A stretch of 64,000 nt of DNA from JANRLJ01 sp033762735 (GTDB lineage Bacteria; Chloroflexota; Anaerolineae; Aggregatilineales; Phototrophicaceae), in NCBI GenBank assembly GCA_033762735.1, contig JANRLJ010000111.1, positions 1 through 64,000 of the forward strand. Reading direction: 5' to 3'. Numbering within the stretch: the stretch's first letter is position 1; each line of letters opens with the position of its first letter. The notes below the pieces were generated by a model. The model was given only the letters and a program-made list of their open reading frames with translations. It was not told the origin of the DNA and ran no database searches. Shown here in pieces: positions 7,313 to 15,769 of this stretch. A program made the translations under genes and the position numbers.

Positions 7313-9166
7313 TTACGGGGCGGTGAAGGCGGTAGAAACCTGATACCCATTGCTGACCGGGCCGCCCGTGCTGCTGCCGCCGGGACCGATGGCCTGCACC
7401 GCCAGATAGAACTGCGTCCCGCTGGGGATGGGGGCGGTGATAGAGATCATGCCCACACAGGACGTATCAGCATGGCAGGTCAGATCATAGGCGGAGATAT
7501 TCTGGAAGCCGAAGACCTGGGCACCGCCCGCCGTACCTACCCAGATGTTGTAGCTTGAACTCTTCAGATCGCCCGTAAAGCTGAAGCTGACCGTGCTGGA
7601 AAAGGTGGTCGCTGCAAGGTTGGCAAGATTTGCAACGCTCGGCGCAGGCAGGCTGAAGTTGAAGTCCCCTGCTTCGCTTGCATTGGCGGGATCGTCCGGT
7701 CCGGCAAAGCCGTTGTTGAACGTTCCACCTGTGCTTGCCCCGCCAGGACCCTCGGCGTTGACATAGAATGAGTAGCTGCCATTCGGCACCAGCAGCGCGT
7801 CCGTCACCAGTACGCATGTCGCAGCGCTGCACGTCAGGGCTGGATCACCGATTTTCTCGTGATACTGGCCGTAAATCCAGGTGTTCGTCGTGTGCGAAAA
7901 GACCGAAACGTAATGCCGGGTGGCGGCGGCAGATGTCGTCCAGGAAAGCTGCGGAGTGCCGTTGCCAGTTGTTGCCGCGAGATTAGTCGGGATGGGTGGG
8001 TTGGGGATGGTGTCGATGGTGAAGGTCGTACCGTCCCAGCCGTTGTACTGCCCCCCCTCGCTGACACCGCCAGAGCCGTACCCCTGCAAGCCGAGAATGT
8101 AGGTCGTATTGTCGGGCAGAGGGGTGGTCAGGCGGTAGGAACACACGTCCGACAGGTCACAAAGGCTGCCCCGGTAGAACCACTGCGCGAAGACCGGATT
8201 GTTGGGGAAGGTGGCCGCAGGCCAGACGACAACCTGTACGTAGCGCACATCAGCGGTGATGTCAAAATCGATGCGGGGTGTCAGCGTATTGACATCGATG
8301 ATCTGCTCAAAATCGGGCATGAAGGGACGGTTAGCGTTCAGCGCAAACGTATAGGGCCCCACCCAATTCCCGCTGCCCCGTACCCACGCCAGATAGGTGC
8401 CGCTCATCAGCCGCCCGACTTCACTGCTGGCACTGACAGGGTTAAAGGTGCAGGCCGCGCCCGCACACTGGGCAGAAAGCCCCCAGCCAAAATAGGCCGG
8501 AGTCTGCGGTGTGGTCGCGTTCGCCACATACAGGGCATACGACACTGCGCCGACGTTCGACCAGGCATAGATCGGGTCGCCCCCGGCATTGGTGATCATC
8601 GAGGATGGGCCCATCCATTCGAGTGCCCCCGTAATCGGCCCGCTTCGGACGAACAGATTTAATGTACCACCCGTCGCCACACCCTCATTTCCGAACTCGC
8701 CGATCATGATGTGGTAGGTGGTGCCTGAGATCATGTTGACTTGCAGCGTGGACTGGCGGGAGTTCAGGTCATTGTTACAGGCATTGGGCACAGCGGTGAA
8801 AGTGCCCTCTCCCCCTGTCCAGACGGAAATCACTGTGTCATAGCTTGACCCGGTTGTTTTGAGGGTCACAAGACCTGTACCCGACGCTGTGTACCGATAC
8901 CAGACTGATTTAGCCCTCCCAGACCCACCCAGACCTGGGGCGCATTCGGCGAAGGGATCACCGCCATCCTCGCTGGCTTCTACCGTCGATTGGGTTGCAA
9001 AGTATGGCAGCGTCGAGATGACGACTGCATTGGCGAAACTGTCATTGGCAGGAGGTGCTGCGGAAACCGATTGAAAATCAAGCAAGGATGCGCTCAGGCT
9101 GAGCAGGAGCGCGACGACAAGGGTGAGCAGTGGGTTGAGCCGACAACGTTTGATGAAAGCCATCAT
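7313..9166 (-). CDS. Exported repeat protein, paralogue 1: PPC-like domain + units A-B-C-D
   Basis: This 617-residue protein has a signal peptide (about 1-37, hydrophobic LLTLVVALLLSLSASLL, cut near SVSA-APP). A PPC-like jelly-roll domain spans about 38-174: PPANDSFANAVV, SVWYRYT, SYDTVISVWTG, GTTYHIMIG. Four Fn3-like units follow: A 176-280 (ends NWVGPYTFALN), B 281-386 (ends GGQYNGWDGTTFTID), C 387-490 (ends GGASTGGTFNNGFAGP) and D 505-617 (ends GPGGSSTGGPVSNGYQV). Each unit holds a close cysteine pair (CAGAAC, CDLSDVC, CSAATC, CHADTSC), consistent with disulfides outside the cytoplasm. There is no catalytic domain. It is closest to paralogue 2, including the upstream DNA. It is probably displayed or secreted; its function is unknown. 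Confidence 0.85.
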   Translation of the reverse strand: MMAFIKRCRLNPLLTLVVALLLSLSASLLDFQSVSAAPPANDSFANAVVISTLPYFATQSTVEASEDGGDPFAECAPGLGGSGRAKSVWYRYTASGTGLVTLKTTGSSYDTVISVWTGGEGTFTAVPNACNNDLNSRQSTLQVNMISGTTYHIMIGEFGNEGVATGGTLNLFVRSGPITGALEWMGPSSMITNAGGDPIYAWSNVGAVSYALYVANATTPQTPAYFGWGLSAQCAGAACTFNPVSASSEVGRLMSGTYLAWVRGSGNWVGPYTFALNANRPFMPDFEQIIDVNTLTPRIDFDITADVRYVQVVVWPAATFPNNPVFAQWFYRGSLCDLSDVCSYRLTTPLPDNTTYILGLQGYGSGGVSEGGQYNGWDGTTFTIDTIPNPPIPTNLAATTGNGTPQLSWTTSAAATRHYVSVFSHTTNTWIYGQYHEKIGDPALTCSAATCVLVTDALLVPNGSYSFYVNAEGPGGASTGGTFNNGFAGPDDPANASEAGDFNFSLPAPSVANLANLAATTFSSTVSFSFTGDLKSSSYNIWVGTAGGAQVFGFQNISAYDLTCHADTSCVGMISITAPIPSGTQFYLAVQAIGPGGSSTGGPVSNGYQVSTAFTAP

Positions 9167-9243
9167 ATGAGTGCGTATGCTCCGTGTATGGAATTGGGTT
9201 CACCTGCCGTAGATGAATGTGCCATGAGAAAGGCACGCTCTAC

Positions 9244-9272
9244 ATCATCTTGAAATTCCGCTTCCAAGTCAA
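9244..9272 (-). promoter_or_regulatory. Upstream element of paralogue 1 (TTGACT-17-GATGAT)
   Basis: TTGACT (9267-9272, minus strand) lies 17 bases before GATGAT (9244-9249). The same arrangement recurs upstream of paralogue 2. GATGAT is a poor -10 box, so this may be a promoter of another sigma class or a regulator site. Confidence 0.35.
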
Positions 9273-9346
9273 TCTGTTCGTGATATTTTTAACAAGTTTT
9301 ATTGACTTGCCGGAAGAAAGATGCGGTTCAGAAGTGGTTCAACACA

Positions 9347-9372
9347 AAAGGCGACCTGTGAAGATCGCCTTT
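9347..9372 (-). terminator. Terminator of exported paralogue 2
   Basis: The arms AAAGGCGA and TCGCCTTT surround a 10-base loop, and a U-run follows on the minus strand. Confidence 0.7.
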
Positions 9373-9415
9373 GAAATCGTAAGCAGAATGCGAAGTGGAT
9401 GTTGAGGCAGCCTGC

Positions 9416-11296
9416 TTACGGTGCAGTGATCGCTGTCGAAACCTGATAGCCGTTGCTGACCGGGCCGCCTGTGCTGCTGCCGCCGGGACCAACACCCTGC
9501 ACTGCCAGATAGAACTGTGTACCACTGGGGATAGCGCTGAACAGCGGCATCGTCCCCACACAGGTCTGGTCGAGATGGCAGGTCAGGTCATAGGCAGAGA
9601 TATTCTGGAAGCCGAAGACCTGTGCGCCGCCCGCCGTGCCCACCCACACGTTATAGCTGGTAGTATGCGGGTCGCCTGTAAAGCTGAAGCTGAGGTAGCT
9701 GCCGAACGGCGTGGCGTTCAGGTTGGTGATATTCGCGACCACAGGGGCAGGCAGGTTATATGTCCAGTCACCTGGGCCAGCAAAGCCGTTGTTGAAGGTG
9801 CCGCCCGTGCTGGCACCGCCGGGGCCTTCCGCGTTGACATAGAAGGAATAGCTGCCGTTGGGTAGCTGGAGCGCATCTGTCACCAGGGTGCAGGCGTTGA
9901 TAACACACACCAGCGCTGGATCGCCGATCTTTTCATGATAGGCACCGTATACAAAGGCATTGGTGGTGTTGGAATAGACCGCCACGAAATGGCGCGTGGC
10001 TGCATCAGAACTCGTCCATGACAGTTCAGGCGTTCCGTTCCCGATATTCACGCTAAGTCCACTCGGAATTGGCGGGTTGAGGATGGTATCGATGGTAAAG
10101 GTCGTGCCTGCCCAGCCGCCGAAATTCCCGCCTGTGCTATAGCCGCCTACCCCGTAACCCTGAACACCGAAGACGTAGGTGGTGTTATCGACAAGGGGTG
10201 TGGTTACGCGATAGCCACAGGCATCAGCACCATTACAAATGCTGTCACGGTAGAACCACTGGTCAAAGACGGGATTGTTGGGGAAGGTGGCCGCCGGCCA
10301 GATGACCAGATGAACGTAGCGAATGGCAGGGTTGATGCCAAATTCAAAGCGGGGTGTGGTGGTGTTCAGTTCTGTGACGTTCTGGTAAGTAGGCACTGGG
10401 GGCGGCGTTAAATTCACCACAAACTGATAGGGGCCGACCCAACCACCAGTGCCGCGCACCCACGCCACATAAGTGCCATTATAGAGGCGTACACTTTCCC
10501 CGGCGATGTTAAAGGGAATGAACGTGCAGGAAGTGCCACTGCAGGAAGGCGTTAAGCCCCAGGCGAAATAGATCGGGCTTTGTGGCGTAGCAGCGTTTGC
10601 AATGTACAGGGCATAGGAGGATGCCCCCACGTTTGACCACGAATAGGTCGGTATGCCCTGTCCAAGGAAATAGATTGCAGGCGGCCCCTGCCATTCCAGA
10701 ATGTCATTAATGGCACCCGTGCGCACAGAGAAATTCAACGTCCCGCCAGGATTACCAACAGCCCCGAAACGCGCCACCATGATGTGATAGGTCGTTCCAG
10801 CGGTCAATGCGACCTCCAGGACAGCCTGGCGTGCTCCCGAAGCGGGGTCATCATTACAGCCGTTTGGTACGAGGGTCAGGCTGCCCTGGCTGCCCGTCCA
10901 GATCGAAACAACAGTGTCATAATTAGAAGTCGTCGTTCGCAGAGTGAATGTGCCACTGGCAGCGGGCGTATAGCGATACCAGACTGATCTCGCGCGTCCA
11001 TCTGAACCACAGCTCGCGGTCGGGTCATCCCCTGCTGTGGTGGCTTCAACGGTCGATTGTGTAGCGCTGTAGGGCAGCGCACCAATCACGACGGCATTGG
11101 CAAAGGCATCGTTGGCGGGTGGATCAGCAGCGACAATGGGATCAGCGACAGCAGGTGCAGGATCATTTTTAGCGGAACCGTCAGGTGAGATTTCCTGTGC
11201 CTGGAGAAGTTGTGTGCTGAGACTCAGGCTAAGGAGGAGTGCGACGAGGAGAGTCGGCAGCGGACGAACACGACAGCGTGCCAGAAAAGCGACCAT
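9416..11296 (-). CDS. Exported repeat protein, paralogue 2: PPC-like domain + units A-B-C-D
   Basis: The start at 11296 (MVAFLARCR) is chosen because it aligns with paralogue 1 (MMAFIKRCR) and opens directly into the signal peptide; an earlier in-frame start would add 18 polar residues. The product has 626 residues. After the signal peptide come a short linker (EISPDGSAKNDPAPAV) and a PPC-like domain with ANDAFANAVVIGALPYS, SVWYRYTPAASG, NYDTVVSIWTG and CNDD. Units A-D follow with the same landmarks as paralogue 1. The last unit ends GYQVSTAITAP. Cysteine pairs recur in each unit (CSGTSC, CNGADAC, CVINAC, CHLDQTC). Similarity to paralogue 1 over the whole length, including the flanking DNA, indicates a tandem duplication. 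No enzymatic motif is present. Confidence 0.85.
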   Translation of the reverse strand: MVAFLARCRVRPLPTLLVALLLSLSLSTQLLQAQEISPDGSAKNDPAPAVADPIVAADPPANDAFANAVVIGALPYSATQSTVEATTAGDDPTASCGSDGRARSVWYRYTPAASGTFTLRTTTSNYDTVVSIWTGSQGSLTLVPNGCNDDPASGARQAVLEVALTAGTTYHIMVARFGAVGNPGGTLNFSVRTGAINDILEWQGPPAIYFLGQGIPTYSWSNVGASSYALYIANAATPQSPIYFAWGLTPSCSGTSCTFIPFNIAGESVRLYNGTYVAWVRGTGGWVGPYQFVVNLTPPPVPTYQNVTELNTTTPRFEFGINPAIRYVHLVIWPAATFPNNPVFDQWFYRDSICNGADACGYRVTTPLVDNTTYVFGVQGYGVGGYSTGGNFGGWAGTTFTIDTILNPPIPSGLSVNIGNGTPELSWTSSDAATRHFVAVYSNTTNAFVYGAYHEKIGDPALVCVINACTLVTDALQLPNGSYSFYVNAEGPGGASTGGTFNNGFAGPGDWTYNLPAPVVANITNLNATPFGSYLSFSFTGDPHTTSYNVWVGTAGGAQVFGFQNISAYDLTCHLDQTCVGTMPLFSAIPSGTQFYLAVQGVGPGGSSTGGPVSNGYQVSTAITAP

Positions 11297-11370
11297 ATAT
11301 TTTCTTTTGCCCCCTGTGAGTGAAGTGCTCCACTTTGTGTAGATAAGCACAGCATGAGAATGCTGATTAC

Positions 11371-11399
11371 ATCATCGTAAGATTCTGGTTAGTGGTCAA
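11371..11399 (-). promoter_or_regulatory. Upstream element of paralogue 2 (TTGACC-17-GATGAT)
   Basis: TTGACC (11394-11399, minus strand) and GATGAT (11371-11376) have the same 17-base spacing as in the paralogue 1 element, and both are followed by GTA and, further on, TTCTCATG. Confidence 0.35.
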
Positions 11400-11452
11400 T
11401 CATTTTTTACAATTTTTACAGGTTTTATATATTCATAACAATGCTAAGAGGG

Positions 11453-11488
11453 GCAAAAAGGACGGCTGCGCAGAACCGTCCTTTTTGC
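11453..11488 (-). terminator. Terminator of exported paralogue 3
   Basis: The 13-base arms GCAAAAAGGACGG and CCGTCCTTTTTGC pair perfectly around a 10-base loop. Confidence 0.85.
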
Positions 11489-11514
11489 GTTAGATAATGT
11501 TACTGGCAGCCTGC

Positions 11515-14500
11515 TTACGGCGCGGTGAATGCGTCCGACACCGCGAAGCCGTTGCTGACCGGGCCGCCCGTGCTGCTGCCGCCGGGACCAACACCCTGTA
11601 CAGCCAGATAGTATTCACTGCCGCTGGCGATGGCCGCCGGGAGCGTGATGCTGCCCGTGCAGGACTGGTCAAGGTGGCAGGTCAGGCTGAGCGCGGAGTG
11701 CCACGCGAAGTAATAAGTTTCCGCCGCGCCAGACGTGCCCAGCCACACCTGATACCACGTCGCATGTGGGTCGCCCGTAAAGCTGATGGTGGCGGTCGTG
11801 CCGGAAAGCGAGACGTTCAACGCGGTGATATTGGTCACGACCGGGGCAGGGAAATTCAGGACAATATCGCCCGCCTCGCTGGTGTTGGCGCTGTCCGTCG
11901 GCCCGGCGAAACCGTTGACAAATGGCCCGCCCGTGCTGGTCTGACCGTTGCCAATGCCGTTGACATAGAACGAGTAGCTGCCGTTCTCCAGCATCAGTTG
12001 ATCGGTCAGCAGCGTGCACGTGCCGCCGGAGCAGGTCAGTGCCGGGTCGCCGCTCTTGCTGTGTTCGTCTGCGTATTCCCAGGCATTCGCCGTCCAGCTA
12101 TAGACCGCGACAAAATGGCTGGTGGAAACCGCATCCGTCCCCCAGGAAAGCGTGACCTGCCCGTTGTTGATGTTGTGGCTCAGGTTCGTCGGCAGCGCGG
12201 GCGAAGGGTAATCGACCGTGAATTCACCGCCGCCCCAGCCGTTGCTGTACGGCCCGCCTGTGCTGTAGCCGCTTGGCCCGTAGCTCTGGACGTAGAAGTA
12301 GTAGGCCGTATTATCCGCCAGATCAACCGGCACCGCGAAGCTGCACGTCGTCCCGGTCACGCCGCCGCAGCGTTCGGCGCGGCTGTGCCACTGATAATAG
12401 GTCGGGGTGTAGTCTCCACCATCGAACTGCACTTTGGGCACGATATACAGGTTGAACCAGGTGGTATGGGTCGCCCCGCTGCCGAGTGTCCAGTTCAGCG
12501 TTGGGCGCGGGGTGTTCAGGTTGGTGTGCGTCCCGGTCGTAATCGGGGCGAGGTCGGGCGCGTCCAGCGTGAAGTTGGTCGGGTCTGACCATTCCCCGTC
12601 CTGCACACGCACGTAAGCGGCATAAGTGCCGTTGACCAGGCGCGCGGCTTCGTTGGCGCTTGGCTGGGTCGTGGCTTCCAGCGAGCAGACGCCGCCCGTG
12701 CAGAAGCTATCGGGCACACTGTTGTAGTAGAACATCGAACTGTATGGCGTGAGCAGCGTCGGCACGGATGGCTCCAGCAGCCACACCGTCACTTCATAAG
12801 TGCTCGCGCCTGTATCCGGCCAGCGGTAGGTGGGGTTGCCGTAGGCGGTCGTGATCGTGCCCGTTGGTTCGGTGATGACCAGCACTGGCGCGGCCTCTCC
12901 CGTAATGCTGAGCGCCAGATTGCCCGATGCGCCGTCATACCCGGCAAGAGCGATGTGATAGGTCGTGCCTGCTACCATATTCAGGTTCAGCAAGGAAGTC
13001 GTCCCCGCGCCGCCGTCATCATCACAGCCGATACGAGTCAGGCTGCCCCGTGTACCCGTAAAGACCGCCGCGACTGTATCAAATGTGGAGCCTTCGGTAG
13101 AAATCTCCACGTTTGCAGAATTAGTCGGTGTGTAGCGCAGCCAGAGCGTCTTCCCGACGGGTACACAGAACGCGGGATCATCCGCCGCATTGGTGGCGTA
13201 GACGGTGCTGAGGTTCAGCGAATAGGGCAGCGATGAGATCGTAAACGGATAGTCGAAATCATCCCCGGAGAGAATCTGTGCAGCAAAGGCCAGGCTGCCG
13301 CCTGTATTCCCCGCACCCGAAACCATGATCTGATAGGTCGTGCCCGCTGTCAGTTCGAGATCAAGCTGCGAGGTGACAGCGCCAGCCGAGGCATCGTCAT
13401 TGCAGCCGACCGCCGTCAGGCTGCCTTCCGTGCCCGTCCAGATGGAAAGCACCGTGTCATAGCTGGAGAGCGCGGTCGTCAGGCGGTAGAGGGCGCTCAC
13501 AGTCGGCGTGAGGCGGAACCAGACCGATTTGCCCTCGTTCGTTTCGCAGGCAGGCTGCGGATCGGTGGTATCGTTGGTCGCGCCAGCCGTGTTTTGATTA
13601 AAGGAGAATGGAATTGCAGAGATCAGCACCGGCGCGGCGAAATCGTCGTTGACCACGGGAACGGTTCCGAGAATGGCCTGCTGCACCGCCGCCACTGCAT
13701 TAATACGCCCCCAGCCCGACGACGTATCGTAACCGGGCGTGTGGATGTCCTGCGCCGTAATCTGGAGCATCTCGCGGATGGTCGCCGCGCTCAGCGTGTC
13801 ATTGGCGGAAAGCATCAGCCCGGCCACGCCCGCCGTGATGGGAGTCGCGCCGCTGGTGCCGTTCATGCGGGCAAAATAATCCCCCGCTGCGCCGCTGTCG
13901 GTGTCATAACCGTTTACCCCGGTCAGGTCGGTGCTGAACAGGTGATGCCCCGGCGCAGAGACGTTGACTTCTGTCCCATGATTGTTCCCCCACCAGGTTT
14001 CGGGGTCGCAGCCGTTCGTGTTGTTGTTGGGCGCTTTACGGCCATCGCACCAGTTGGTCGCGCCGACCGCGATCACGCCTGCGACATCGTCGGAAAGATT
14101 CGCTGGGTAAATCACGCTCTGGCCGAAGCTGTTACCCGCCGCGATGACGACCACCGCACCCAGACCGCCGCGTCCGGTGGTGGCCGCCTGGGTAAAGGCG
14201 TTGGTCACAGCGGTGGAAGGTGCGCCGCCGCCCCAGCTATTACTGAGCACCGCCGCTCCGTTGGTGCGGGCGTGATTGATGCCGTTGGCAATGATAGTGT
14301 TGGTCGTGTACCAGTCGCCATTCGCATTCTGGCTGTAGGCGATACGGATGGGCATCAGGCGGCAGGTGCGGCAGACACCGCTAACACCTTCGTTGTTGCC
14401 TTCCGCCACCGCCAGACCTGCCGCGTTGGTGCCGTGCGCGTCATGTTCACGCTGGAAGGCCGTATCCAGGGGAGTCGGGTCGTTATCGTTCATCGCCGCG

Positions 14501-15390
14501 TCATAGGGCGCGACGATCTTATCATTCAGGTCAGGATGCGCCAGTTCCACACCATCGTCCAGCACGGCGATGATGATGTCGGTGTCGCCTGTCGTCAGAT
14601 CCCAGGCTTCCGGCGCGTTGATGTCCGCCCCGGCCTGCGCACCGCTGTACTGCGCGGTGTTGTTCAGATGCCACTGCTGCGCATAAAGCGTGTCGCTGGG
14701 GACAAGCTGCGGCCCAACCTGCGCGGCAGGCTGCTGATTGGGGCGGGGCATCAGCAGCGCGAAGTTCGGTTCGGCATACAGCGCCACACCGCCCGTATGA
14801 ACCGCGTTGGCCGCTCCCAGCGCATTCTTGCCGCTGCCCGGCAGCACGCGCACCTGGAACACATTCTCGTTGCCAAGCAGTTCGCTGATACGCGCTAATC
14901 CCTGCTGCGCCAGATAGGTGTCAATCTGCGCATCGGTCATGGCCGCCGGGAACGCCGCGATCAGTTCGTCGGTGAGGATGGCGCGGGTGGAGCCGAAGTC
15001 GAAGACCGGGTTCACCCAGGTAAAGCCGGAACCGGCCTGCGCGGCGACCTGTGCAGCAGTGTCAAGCGCCTGGTCGGGCGCAGCACCAGCGGCAATCGGC
15101 AGCAGGGCGAAATCAGCCCCATTGCCTACTTCGATGATCTGTGGTGCTACTGCGCTGTCGAAGGCGGAAGCGGCGGCGAGTGCGTCGGCACGGGCTGCGG
15201 CGGTGTCAGTGCTCAGGCCAACAGCCACCCACGTTTCCGATACATCGAGCGGCGTCTGCTGCCCAAGATAGTAGTAATAGGGGACATCCTGGGCGCTGGA
15301 AGGCTGTTGTGTGAGAGCCAGGCTGAACAGGGTAACGGCAGACAGCATGAATAGAATGAAACGAGTTCGTGGAGGGGGTGTGAATTTCAT
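11515..15390 (-). CDS. Exported subtilisin-like (S8) protease, paralogue 3: S8 + 2 PPC-like + units A-B-C-D
   Basis: This 1291-residue protein starts with a signal peptide (FILFMLSAVTLFSLAL, cut near SSA-QDV). An N-terminal prodomain-like stretch covers about 35-230. The S8 catalytic domain covers about 235-575: Asp278 in IIIAVLDDGVELAHPDL, His319 in HDAHGTNAAGLA, oxyanion Asn420 in VVVIAAGNS and nucleophile Ser513 in MNGTSGATPITAGVAG. All catalytic residues are present; GTSGATP replaces the usual GTSMAxP. Two PPC-like domains (about 575-705 and 710-835) and units A-D (about 840-1291) follow, ending GFAVSDAFTAP. An AAGGA ribosome site precedes the ATG. It is predicted to be an active secreted endoprotease carrying the same C-terminal array as its neighbours; its substrate is unknown. 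Confidence 0.92.
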   Translation of the reverse strand: MKFTPPPRTRFILFMLSAVTLFSLALTQQPSSAQDVPYYYYLGQQTPLDVSETWVAVGLSTDTAAARADALAAASAFDSAVAPQIIEVGNGADFALLPIAAGAAPDQALDTAAQVAAQAGSGFTWVNPVFDFGSTRAILTDELIAAFPAAMTDAQIDTYLAQQGLARISELLGNENVFQVRVLPGSGKNALGAANAVHTGGVALYAEPNFALLMPRPNQQPAAQVGPQLVPSDTLYAQQWHLNNTAQYSGAQAGADINAPEAWDLTTGDTDIIIAVLDDGVELAHPDLNDKIVAPYDAAMNDNDPTPLDTAFQREHDAHGTNAAGLAVAEGNNEGVSGVCRTCRLMPIRIAYSQNANGDWYTTNTIIANGINHARTNGAAVLSNSWGGGAPSTAVTNAFTQAATTGRGGLGAVVVIAAGNSFGQSVIYPANLSDDVAGVIAVGATNWCDGRKAPNNNTNGCDPETWWGNNHGTEVNVSAPGHHLFSTDLTGVNGYDTDSGAAGDYFARMNGTSGATPITAGVAGLMLSANDTLSAATIREMLQITAQDIHTPGYDTSSGWGRINAVAAVQQAILGTVPVVNDDFAAPVLISAIPFSFNQNTAGATNDTTDPQPACETNEGKSVWFRLTPTVSALYRLTTALSSYDTVLSIWTGTEGSLTAVGCNDDASAGAVTSQLDLELTAGTTYQIMVSGAGNTGGSLAFAAQILSGDDFDYPFTISSLPYSLNLSTVYATNAADDPAFCVPVGKTLWLRYTPTNSANVEISTEGSTFDTVAAVFTGTRGSLTRIGCDDDGGAGTTSLLNLNMVAGTTYHIALAGYDGASGNLALSITGEAAPVLVITEPTGTITTAYGNPTYRWPDTGASTYEVTVWLLEPSVPTLLTPYSSMFYYNSVPDSFCTGGVCSLEATTQPSANEAARLVNGTYAAYVRVQDGEWSDPTNFTLDAPDLAPITTGTHTNLNTPRPTLNWTLGSGATHTTWFNLYIVPKVQFDGGDYTPTYYQWHSRAERCGGVTGTTCSFAVPVDLADNTAYYFYVQSYGPSGYSTGGPYSNGWGGGEFTVDYPSPALPTNLSHNINNGQVTLSWGTDAVSTSHFVAVYSWTANAWEYADEHSKSGDPALTCSGGTCTLLTDQLMLENGSYSFYVNGIGNGQTSTGGPFVNGFAGPTDSANTSEAGDIVLNFPAPVVTNITALNVSLSGTTATISFTGDPHATWYQVWLGTSGAAETYYFAWHSALSLTCHLDQSCTGSITLPAAIASGSEYYLAVQGVGPGGSSTGGPVSNGFAVSDAFTAP

Positions 15391-15575
15391 CGAGGCGGTT
15401 CCTTCTGCTTCCTGAAAAGATGCTTTAGAAGTGTCCTGGGTGGGAGAAGGCCGGGTTCAAGGCGCAAAAAACAACCTTACCTCGATTTTTTCGGTGTAAT
15501 GAGCGCGGTCTCGCAGAAGATTTGTTTGTTGTTGGTCGCTTTTTGGTGGACGACCTGTCTCTTTTCCCTAATATT

Positions 15576-15605
15576 ATTCTATGTGAGTTCTCTCTCATGA
15601 GTCAA
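15576..15605 (-). promoter_or_regulatory. Candidate promoter of the S8 paralogue 3
   Basis: TTGACT (15600-15605) and TAGAAT (15576-15581) lie 18 bases apart on the minus strand, about 190 bases before the start codon. This implies a long leader. Confidence 0.5.
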
Positions 15606-15660
15606 TCATTCTATACTTATCTTTACAATTGTGATTGCTATAACACCTGGGTGAATGACG

Positions 15661-15699
15661 CAAAAACGTCCGGGAGAGAATTTATCCCACTCTGGACGT
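15661..15699 (-). terminator. Terminator of exported paralogue 4
   Basis: The outer arms ACGTCC/GGACGT and the inner GGGA/TCCC form a stem that is followed by TTTTTG on the minus strand, 70 bases after the stop codon. Confidence 0.55.
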
Positions 15700-15769
15700 C
15701 TGAAAATGGACAAATATTATTACGCTGACTGTGCCCTGTACCTGTCACGCGCTGAGGCAAATCCTCCGG

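Larger units (their letters stand above)
15391..15769. other. Intergenic region between paralogues 3 and 4
   Basis: It holds the candidate promoter of paralogue 3 (15576-15605) and the terminator of paralogue 4 (15661-15699). A plus-strand frame at 15522-15728 crosses both and has no coding character. Confidence 0.6.
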
